DNA of 47,670 nucleotides from positions 1-47,670 of the forward strand of contig JAFXEF010000037.1 of assembly GCA_017520935.1 (NCBI GenBank). Reading direction: 5' to 3'. Under the pieces are notes generated by a model, which worked only from the letters and a program-made list of their open reading frames with translations, was not told the DNA's origin and made no database searches. Shown here in pieces: positions 41,551-47,670 of the stretch (position 1 is the stretch's first letter; each line of letters begins with the position of its first letter). Origin of the DNA: Bacteroidaceae bacterium (GTDB lineage Bacteria > Bacteroidota > Bacteroidia > Bacteroidales > Bacteroidaceae). A program made the position numbers and the translations under genes.

Positions 41551-43413
41551 ATGATGGAGCAATTTTTGACTTTAGCGATACTGGCACTATCGGTAGCCTT
41601 CTTCATCAACGGTAAGATACGTTCCGACATTGTGGCTCTATGTGCCCTCGTCTGCTTGATGGTAACGGGTATTCTCACCCCCGAGGAGGCACTGTCGGGC
41701 TTCTCGAGCACAGTACTCATCATGATGATAGGCTTGTTCGTGGTGGGTGGAGCCATATTCCAGACAGGACTGGCCAAGATGGTCAGCTCACGCTTGATGA
41801 AACTGGCTGGTAATAGCGAGATACGCCTCTTCGTGCTTGTGATGGTGGTAACATTGCTGATGGGTGCCTTCGTCAGCAATACGGGCACGGTAGCCATCAT
41901 GATCCCCATCGTAGTAAGTATGGCCATGAGCGTAAAGATGAATCCCAGCCGATTGTTGATGCCGCTTGCCTTTGCCAGTAGCATGAGCGGTATGATGACA
42001 CTCATCGGTACGCCACCCAACATCATCATCAACGAAGAACTCATTAAGGGCGGTTTCGATAGCCTGGGTTTCTTCACCTTCCTACCCGTAGGTCTCATCT
42101 GTGCCATAGTCGGTACGCTATTGTTGTTGCCTCTAAGTAAGAAGTTCCTCTCCAAATCTGGTGCCTTGAGTGGAGCCAGTGCTAGCAGTGGCAAGTCGCT
42201 CAAGAGTCTCGTCAAGGAATATGGTGTGGTGGACAACCTCTACCGCCTCTCTGTAGAGGCCACATCGCTCGTGGTAGGTAGGATGATTGGCGAGCTCGAC
42301 ATACGCAAGAAATACGGGCTCAATATCGTGGAGGTAAGGAGCGTCGACCGCAACCAGCGCAACCCAATGGCACGTAAGTCGATGCAAAAGGCCGCCGACC
42401 CCGACACCACCCTACGCCCCGACGACATACTCTACATTTCGGGTAAGCAGGCACAGATTGAGCGCCTCGCCACCGACTACTCCCTGATCCTGCTACCTGA
42501 CGAGGAAAACCAAGCGGGTAGCGGATTCGACTTCTACGACATCGGAGTAGCTGAGATAGTGCTGATGTCTACCTCCACCGTTGTCAACAAGTCGATCAAG
42601 GAGGTAGGGTTCCGTACCCGCTACAACGTGAGTGTACTGGGCATCTGTCGTAAGAACAAGTACATTCTCGAAGGCATTGCCGACGAAAAGATACAGTCGG
42701 GTGACGTGTTGCTCGTACAAGGCACGTGGGACAATATTGCCCGACTGGAGACAGAGACCGAGGAGTGGATTGTAGTGGGCCGTCCTCTTGAAGAGGCAGC
42801 CAAGGTGACGCTCGATTACAAAGCCCCCGTAGCAGCTGCTATCATGATAGTAATGATTGTGGTGATGGTGTTCGACTTTATCCCTATTAAGCCCGTTACC
42901 GCCGTGATGATTGCCGGACTCCTGATGGTACTCACCGGCTGCTTCCGAAACGTGGAGGCCGCCTACAAGACCATCAACTGGGAGAGTATCGTACTTATCG
43001 GTGCCATGATGCCCATGTCGCTGGCATTAGAGAAGACCGGTGTAGCTTCATGGATATCTACCACTCTCTCCACAAGCTTGGGCGGCTACAGCCCCATGCT
43101 CCTGCTTGCCGGCATATATTTTGCCACCTCAGTACTCACGATGTTCATCAGCAACACAGCCACTGCCGTACTCATGGCTCCTATAGCCATGCAATGTGCT
43201 TTACAGGTCGGTGTCAGCCCTGTGCCGTTGCTCTTTGCCGTCACGCTCGGTGCCAGCCTCTGCTTCTCATCGCCCTTTTCCACTCCACCCAACGCATTGG
43301 TGATGCCGGCAGGTCAGTATAAGTTCTCCGATTACGTCAAAGTAGGTCTACCGCTACAGCTCATCCTCGGTGTCGTGATGGTGCTCGTGCTCCCGCTGCT
43401 GTTCCCCTTTTAA
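41551..43413 (+). CDS. SLC13/DASS-type anion permease with two RCK_C domains
   Basis: The 620-residue protein has two membrane halves (about 1-200 and 430-620) with SNTGTVAIMIPIVV and SNTATAVLMAPIAM, the paired SNT motifs of the divalent anion:sodium symporter family. Between them (about 215-405) lie two TrkA-C (RCK_C) regulatory modules, for example LVVGRMIGELDIRKKYGLNIVEV and KEVGFRTRYNVSVLGICR. Such fusions transport sulfate, di- and tricarboxylates or related anions, gated by a bound ligand. The substrate is not readable. It has its own promoter, and no partner gene follows on a short gap. Confidence 0.9.
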   Translation: MMEQFLTLAILALSVAFFINGKIRSDIVALCALVCLMVTGILTPEEALSGFSSTVLIMMIGLFVVGGAIFQTGLAKMVSSRLMKLAGNSEIRLFVLVMVVTLLMGAFVSNTGTVAIMIPIVVSMAMSVKMNPSRLLMPLAFASSMSGMMTLIGTPPNIIINEELIKGGFDSLGFFTFLPVGLICAIVGTLLLLPLSKKFLSKSGALSGASASSGKSLKSLVKEYGVVDNLYRLSVEATSLVVGRMIGELDIRKKYGLNIVEVRSVDRNQRNPMARKSMQKAADPDTTLRPDDILYISGKQAQIERLATDYSLILLPDEENQAGSGFDFYDIGVAEIVLMSTSTVVNKSIKEVGFRTRYNVSVLGICRKNKYILEGIADEKIQSGDVLLVQGTWDNIARLETETEEWIVVGRPLEEAAKVTLDYKAPVAAAIMIVMIVVMVFDFIPIKPVTAVMIAGLLMVLTGCFRNVEAAYKTINWESIVLIGAMMPMSLALEKTGVASWISTTLSTSLGGYSPMLLLAGIYFATSVLTMFISNTATAVLMAPIAMQCALQVGVSPVPLLFAVTLGASLCFSSPFSTPPNALVMPAGQYKFSDYVKVGLPLQLILGVVMVLVLPLLFPF

Positions 43414-43585
43414 GGAGCAGAGCGAAAGTCATCCAGACTGTTTGAGACGACCTTCATGGCTCGCGATACACGGTCACATCGCTGTTATTGCACATACTGT
43501 ATGCCGAGGTGCAGTCAAAATGCTAATTAATTATAAATTCGCAGAAAAAAGCGGGTGGCAGCTTGCGGTTTCCGATTATTTTTGC

Positions 43586-43593
43586 CATATTTG
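43586..43593 (+). promoter_or_regulatory. Weak -7-like box before the PUR-domain gene
   Basis: CATATTTG matches TAnnTTTG at seven of eight bases and has CTTG 20 bases upstream. It lies 35 bases before the ATG. The rest of the 215-base gap after the transporter gene shows nothing clear. Confidence 0.4.
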
Positions 43594-43628
43594 ACACGAA
43601 TTTGTAATTTTTAAGGTGGAAAAGTCGC

Positions 43629-44000
43629 ATGGATCGCGAAAAGGATATTGTATACTCAGAAGCCGTCAAGGCTGGCAAGCGCATCTATTACCTTGACGTA
43701 AAGCGCAACCGAAGAGGCGAACTGTACCTCTGTATCACAGAAAGTAAGAAAATAACCCAAGGTGACGGCTCCGAAGCGCCGTTCACCTTCGAGAAACACA
43801 AGATTTTCCTCTACGAAGAAGATTTCGGCAAATTTATCGACGCACTGAGCAAAGCCGTGAGCTACATCCACGAAAAGCAACCCGAAGGCCTCGGGTATTC
43901 GACACGCACAGAAATGGGTGAGACCGACATTGCTGAGCTCACACCCGATGAGGAGGCACCGCTACCCGATGATTTGAAGATTGATATTGATTTTGAGTGA
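43629..44000 (+). CDS. PUR-alpha-like (DUF3276) nucleic-acid-binding protein
   Basis: The 123-residue protein fits the bacterial PUR/DUF3276 family: YSEAVKAGKRIYYLDVKRNRRGELYLCITESKK (about 10-42) and FTFEKHKIFLYEEDFGKFIDAL form one PUR repeat of four strands and a helix. The tail is acidic (EEAPLPDDLKIDIDFE). Bacterial PUR proteins bind single-stranded nucleic acid as dimers; their role in Bacteroidetes is not established. The gene is single and precedes an UpxY-like gene. Confidence 0.88.
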   Translation: MDREKDIVYSEAVKAGKRIYYLDVKRNRRGELYLCITESKKITQGDGSEAPFTFEKHKIFLYEEDFGKFIDALSKAVSYIHEKQPEGLGYSTRTEMGETDIAELTPDEEAPLPDDLKIDIDFE

Positions 44001-44159
44001 GATTTATCGTAACTTAAGACCTGCACCTGCCGTGACTTAAGTTTAATATCCTTTGTGTCAGAAAGATATATAGCCATATATCCACCAATGGATGTCCAGT
44101 CAATATTGGTCGGACAAACTAAAAAAAACTTCAGATGGTGCGTTGTCAAAAAAAAAGAT

Positions 44160-44167
44160 TACCTTTG
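44160..44167 (+). promoter_or_regulatory. -7 box of the UpxY-like gene
   Basis: TACCTTTG lies 24 bases before the ATG at 44192. No TTTG -33 box is at the proper distance. The gap after the PUR-domain gene also holds a weak GATATA-TATATC hairpin at about 44065-44082. Confidence 0.6.
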
Positions 44168-44191
44168 CAAAATATCCAAGAATAGATTCTG

Positions 44192-44749
44192 ATGGTACCT
44201 CCTATACAAAGCCCCGATGACAGTATCCGATGGTTTGCCATGCGTGTGACCTATAGGCGCGAGATAAAGGTGCAGGATATGCTCAAGGAACAGGGCATAG
44301 AAACCTTCATCCCTATGCGTTATGTGCTAAAGGTGAGCGAGAAGGGGAACAAGAAAATGCTGGTGCCGGTAGTAAGTAGCCTTGTGTTCGTGCATGCGAG
44401 GCAAAGTGTGATACAGGAGTTCAAGAAGAGGGTGCCCTACCTGCAATATATGACGGACAAGGCGCATGAGAAGATTGTGGTGCCCGATGCGCAGATGACT
44501 CACTTCATGGCGGCATGCGGCACGTATAACGAGTCGCTCATGTTCTTTGACCCCTCGGAGGTGAACCTTGCCAAGGGTACACGGGTGCGTGTCATCGGAG
44601 GTGAATTTGAAGGGTACGAGGGTGTATTTGTCAAGGTCAAGGGAGTGCGCGACCGTCGTTTGGTGATAGCTATCCAGGGGGTCATCGCAGTGGCGATGGC
44701 AACTATCCATCCGGATCTGATTGTTCCGATTGATGTGTTTAGGGACTAA
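44192..44749 (+). CDS. UpxY-family NusG-like transcription antiterminator
   Basis: The 185-residue protein has a NusG N-terminal domain (about 12-110; WFAMRVTYRREIKVQDMLKE and FIPMRY) and a C-terminal KOW motif (about 126-156; KGTRVRVIGGEFEGYEGVFVKVKG). UpxY proteins of Bacteroides are first genes of capsule loci and prevent early termination in that operon. Here the next gene converges from the other strand and no glycan-synthesis gene follows. It is either a free-acting regulator of a distant operon or a relic after loss of a locus. All domain motifs are intact. Confidence 0.88.
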   Translation: MVPPIQSPDDSIRWFAMRVTYRREIKVQDMLKEQGIETFIPMRYVLKVSEKGNKKMLVPVVSSLVFVHARQSVIQEFKKRVPYLQYMTDKAHEKIVVPDAQMTHFMAACGTYNESLMFFDPSEVNLAKGTRVRVIGGEFEGYEGVFVKVKGVRDRRLVIAIQGVIAVAMATIHPDLIVPIDVFRD

Positions 44750-44802
44750 TAGGCTATAGGTGAAGGACTCCAACCCCTAACCTCTAAACATTACCCCATA
44801 AT

Positions 44803-47388
44803 CTAAAACTGCACATGCACTCGTATGCGCACTCCGTGTTTGTTGATGCCGGGAATGTCTTGGTAGGTGAGACGGCGTACGTAATCAATCTCGAGTACCT
44901 TGAAAATGTTTTCGATGCCGAAAGATAGTTCCATGTAGGGGGTGTTGGTGAATGGTGAATGATTGACACCTGACGATGAGTGGCTTGTAGGGAAAAGGTA
45001 CAGGTCGTGGCTGTTGGTTGGGTCGGGGATGTTGCCTGGGCGCAGACTGCCATAGAAGCCTTTGAAGTCGATGACTTCGCGCCAGCCCAGTTTCTTTATC
45101 AGAGGGATGCGATTGAAGATGAGTCCATTCATATAATAGATGGCTTCCCATGAGGCATAGGTGTCGGCCACGAACTCCATCGGGTCCATTAGGGCGAATG
45201 ACTCCTTCTGCAGGGTGTATGAGAGGTTGGCATTGGGAATGATGAGGAGAGGGTAGGGGACGTCGTTCCATACGCGGCCAGCCTTGACTACGCTCTCGAT
45301 ATAGCCGAATTGTGAGAGCCAGAAACGCTTGCGGGCACTGGCCTCGGTGTGGTGACAAGTGAACTGGCTGCCGAGCACGTCTTTCATAGCTACGCTGTGG
45401 GAGAGGGTGAAGACAGGGCGCTCGGGGAGCAGCGAGTGGCGGTCCCACTTTTGCTGGGTAAACTTCTCGCCGGGAGCATAGCGTAGGCTTAGTTCCAGCT
45501 CGGTCTGTGGTAGTTCGGGCATGAAGTGTGACTGGCCGTCAGTGCGGGTCTCGAACTGCATAAGGCGGCTGCTCTCATATACCTTGTTACGCAGGGTGAG
45601 CGAGTAGGAGAAGTGGTTGTAGTGTTCGCGGTTGTATGACAGCTCTGCTTTGCGTAGGTAGCCTATTTGGTTGTCTTCAATGCGCTTTAGGTTGAGGAAC
45701 ACATTGTCCTTGTTGGTGTACAGGTAGGTCTGGCCGTACTGGTAGATGTCGTTCTCGTAGTGCAGGCGCAGAGAGTGGATGGGAAACTCGTTGATATGCT
45801 CTTTTTTCTTCTTGAAGGAGTATTCCAATTCACCCATATATTTGAAGCGCTGGTCGCCGAAGCCGTAAGCCAAGAAGAAACGGCCCATGAGGTGGGGGTT
45901 GAGGTAGGCCGAGGTCATACCACCCACACGGAGACGGAGGCCTTCGAGTTCGTTGTTACTCACGGAGGTGTTGATGGGACCGTAGAAGAATTCGGGTTCC
46001 TCTTTCTTGTTGGGAATGTAGCCGGTGAAGATGAAAGTGATGGCTTTCTCGGCCCAGTAATAGAACGGGTATTGCCGTAGTTGGGTCATCATGTCGCCTA
46101 CGGAGAGTTCCTTTTGGCTGACGTGGCCTATGCGGTTGGCGATCCAGAATAGTTCGTCCTTGTGGCGTGAGTCCTCTTCTTCGATGACACTCTCGGGGTA
46201 GTCGAAGAGGTCGGGGCGGGCGGCGACATCGAGTAGGTAGTTATTATAGCTGACCTCGCGTTTCACGTATACGCCGTTGATTTGTGCGGTAATTTCAAAC
46301 TCGGCCACCAGTGACTCTTTGGTGAGCAGGGGTGTACCATCGGTGGCGGGAGTGAAGGTTTGGTTGATAGTGAGCGTACGCACGAAGTTGAGGTTGATGT
46401 CGTGTGGTGTGGTCATCTGCACCCATTTGATGAAGTGAGTGCTGTCGGTCGTGATGTAGAGGTGTCCGGTGAAGCCGTGAGACTCGGAGTTGAACGGTAC
46501 GAAGGAAAGGTCTATGCAGGGGATACCCTCTACTAGGATGGTATCCATGATATAGTATTTGTATACACTCGTAGCGAGGGAGGAGAGGGGACTCACGAAA
46601 CGGTTGCGGAAGAGGTTGATGTCGTTCTGGAAGAGGTCGACATCCTTGAACACCTCTTCGAACACACCGTCGATCTCCTGCTCGGAGATGAAGTCGTCGA
46701 CACCGGCGCGACGGCGGGCTACGACGTGTTTCTTGCGGTTCTCAGGCGATTTGCGGTAGTGATCGCTACCTATTAGCTCGCGCGAAGAGATATTGAGGAT
46801 GGGTTTGCCCGATACGAGGGAAGTGTCGAGGAACTGCTGTAGCAGGCCGATGTTGTCGAGCAGTTCGGCTTGGTATTTGCTTTGGTCAAAGTTGTTGAGT
46901 GCTATGGTGAGCAACTCGTGGCGGTTGCGGCTGTAGTAATCGTGGCTCTCGAGGCGGTAGGCATTACGTCGCTTGATGATGCTCTGCATCAGTTCTACGG
47001 CCGGATTGTTTTTGCGGGTGTAGCGCTCGCGTTTAGGCTTTACTTCCACTTCGCTGAGTTCGTAGCTGGTAGGCGAAAGAGTGATATGTAGGGGGTATCT
47101 GGTATGTGAGCCGATAGGTATTTGTTGTTCTACATAGCCTACCGATGAGATGATGAGCGTGCCTTGTTGGGCAGAGGTGATGAATGAGAAGTTGCCGTCC
47201 TTGTCCGTTTGGCAGCCATCGGTCGTGTTTCGTATGTATGCCGACACATAGGGCATCGCTTCGCGGGTGTCGGCATCAGTGACTGTGCCATAGATACGGA
47301 TGGCGGCCTGCAAAGAGTCTGTTCCGCCTATATATAATAAGGTAAATATGTATAGGAATAGTAGTATATGTCGTTTCGCCTTATTCAT
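44803..47388 (-). CDS. DUF5686 / carboxypeptidase-like regulatory domain outer-membrane protein
   Basis: The 861-residue protein starts with a signal peptide (about 1-28). A carboxypeptidase-regulatory-like beta domain (about 29-115; RIYGTVTDADTREAMPYVSAYIRNT) precedes a long DUF5686 region rich in aromatic beta strands, which should form an outer-membrane barrel and ends with HGVRIRVHVQF, an aromatic C-terminus typical of such barrels. It is common in Bacteroidetes; function is unknown, possibly transport or assembly of surface material. It has its own promoter, divergent from the rRNA operon. Confidence 0.88.
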   Translation of the reverse strand: MNKAKRHILLFLYIFTLLYIGGTDSLQAAIRIYGTVTDADTREAMPYVSAYIRNTTDGCQTDKDGNFSFITSAQQGTLIISSVGYVEQQIPIGSHTRYPLHITLSPTSYELSEVEVKPKRERYTRKNNPAVELMQSIIKRRNAYRLESHDYYSRNRHELLTIALNNFDQSKYQAELLDNIGLLQQFLDTSLVSGKPILNISSRELIGSDHYRKSPENRKKHVVARRRAGVDDFISEQEIDGVFEEVFKDVDLFQNDINLFRNRFVSPLSSLATSVYKYYIMDTILVEGIPCIDLSFVPFNSESHGFTGHLYITTDSTHFIKWVQMTTPHDINLNFVRTLTINQTFTPATDGTPLLTKESLVAEFEITAQINGVYVKREVSYNNYLLDVAARPDLFDYPESVIEEEDSRHKDELFWIANRIGHVSQKELSVGDMMTQLRQYPFYYWAEKAITFIFTGYIPNKKEEPEFFYGPINTSVSNNELEGLRLRVGGMTSAYLNPHLMGRFFLAYGFGDQRFKYMGELEYSFKKKKEHINEFPIHSLRLHYENDIYQYGQTYLYTNKDNVFLNLKRIEDNQIGYLRKAELSYNREHYNHFSYSLTLRNKVYESSRLMQFETRTDGQSHFMPELPQTELELSLRYAPGEKFTQQKWDRHSLLPERPVFTLSHSVAMKDVLGSQFTCHHTEASARKRFWLSQFGYIESVVKAGRVWNDVPYPLLIIPNANLSYTLQKESFALMDPMEFVADTYASWEAIYYMNGLIFNRIPLIKKLGWREVIDFKGFYGSLRPGNIPDPTNSHDLYLFPTSHSSSGVNHSPFTNTPYMELSFGIENIFKVLEIDYVRRLTYQDIPGINKHGVRIRVHVQF

Positions 47389-47425
47389 TTGTTTGAGGTG
47401 TAATACTTATCGGTGTTATATATTG

Positions 47426-47456
47426 CAAAGGTAGAGAATAAATGTCACTAAACAAA
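47426..47456 (-). promoter_or_regulatory. Bacteroidetes promoter of the DUF5686 gene
   Basis: The minus strand has TTTG at 47453-47456, a 19-base spacer and TACCTTTG at 47426-47433. The ATG at 47388 is 37 bases downstream. Confidence 0.82.
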
Positions 47457-47555
47457 TAAATTCTTCTAATAGGGGTGTCTTTTCTCGTGTCAAAGTGGGG
47501 AAAATGAACCTTTTAAAGAAAAAATGACCTTCTTTCAAAAAAAGTTGGTAAAAGA

Positions 47556-47588
47556 TTTGGTTTGTATGTGTAATTTGTAGTACCTTTG
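47556..47588 (+). promoter_or_regulatory. rRNA operon promoter
   Basis: TTTG at 47556-47559, a 21-base spacer and TACCTTTG at 47581-47588 form a consensus promoter below an A/T-rich upstream stretch. The following CATCCGC start resembles rrn leaders of Bacteroidales as I recall them. Confidence 0.85.
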
Positions 47589-47670
47589 CATCCGCAATCG
47601 AGAGGGACACCCCTTGCGGTTGTCGAGAAGAAGTGTTCTTTGAAAATATTTTCCATACAGACAAGTAGTA
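47589..47670 (+). other. rRNA operon leader with boxA, 16S gene beyond the window
   Basis: The leader contains CCGCAA...TTGCGG (about 47592-47621), able to form a hairpin. TGTTCTTTGAAAA at about 47634-47646 resembles the boxA of Bacteroidales rRNA leaders, where NusB and partners load. The end ACAGACAAGTAGTA is the segment that usually precedes mature 16S rRNA by some tens to a hundred or more bases. The 16S gene itself is not in the window. Confidence 0.8.

Noticed and set aside
41328..42236. Minus-strand frame of 302 codons over the SLC13 gene start
   Set aside because: The opposite strand encodes an evident transporter with paired SNT motifs; the minus frame is Ser/Met/Thr-rich low-quality sequence.
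47416..47664. Minus-strand frame of 82 codons at the right end
   Set aside because: It runs antisense through the rRNA promoter and leader, which is better supported.

Overview
The window is a continuous piece of a Bacteroidales chromosome (Bacteroides/Prevotella-like). The case rests on many TAnnTTTG -7 boxes, several with a TTTG -33 box at 19-21 bases; on family-restricted genes (DUF4270, DUF5686, DUF5606, DUF4923, a DUF6057-like protein, a PUR/DUF3276 protein, UpxY, C10 peptidase, single-domain GT5); on a meso-diaminopimelate dehydrogenase; and on an rRNA-operon leader at the right end. A likely type IX secretion tail on the C10 protease favours a Prevotella-like relative. Most of the window is dense core genome. 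The one clearly accessory part is about 25.45-28.16 kb.

Layout. 0-4.0 kb: MacB-type ABC exporter genes (minus) diverge from a sigma-54 response regulator and histidine kinase (plus), with a matching -24/-12 promoter and tandem palindromes between them. 4.2-6.1 kb: rubrerythrin and a 14-repeat MORN protein. 6.3-11.6 kb (minus): iorA-iorB-aminotransferase-paaK-ACT, a pathway linking aromatic amino acids, aryl pyruvates, aryl-CoAs and aryl acetates. 12.0-15.7 kb: YhcH/NanQ-like sugar protein, glycogen branching enzyme and a polytopic membrane protein, closed by a good terminator. 15.8-17.9 kb (minus): BlaI repressor and a BlaR1-like M56 peptidase fused to a TonB domain, with two copies of one operator. 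18.1-23.95 kb (minus): GT5 protein, DUF4270 lipoprotein, GH78 alpha-L-rhamnosidase, HemW. 24.2-25.4 kb: panC-panD.

25.45-28.16 kb holds short dispersed repeats, an IS982-family element with clean ends, a 5-bp target duplication and a nonsense mutation in its transposase, an AT-rich DUF1232 gene, and about 880 bases without a convincing gene. 28.2-32.2 kb encodes a TolC-HlyD-MFS tripartite efflux pump. It is followed by a secreted C10 cysteine protease, ddh and a BASS-type transporter. 37-41.2 kb (minus) carries DUF5606-DUF4923 and then nusB-yajC-ybbR-coaE. 41.5-44.7 kb has an SLC13/RCK transporter, a PUR-domain protein and an UpxY-type antiterminator that is not followed by a capsule locus. 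44.8-47.4 kb (minus) encodes a DUF5686 outer-membrane protein. The last 120 bases are the promoter and boxA leader of an rRNA operon whose 16S gene lies just outside.

The best leads are the sigma-54 switch for the ABC exporter, the duplicated BlaI-type operator, short palindromic repeats inserted in frame into hemW and the histidine kinase, a glycogen-synthase-like protein lacking the donor-binding KxGGL loop, and the stand-alone UpxY. No CRISPR array, tRNA, prophage or recognisable defence island was seen.
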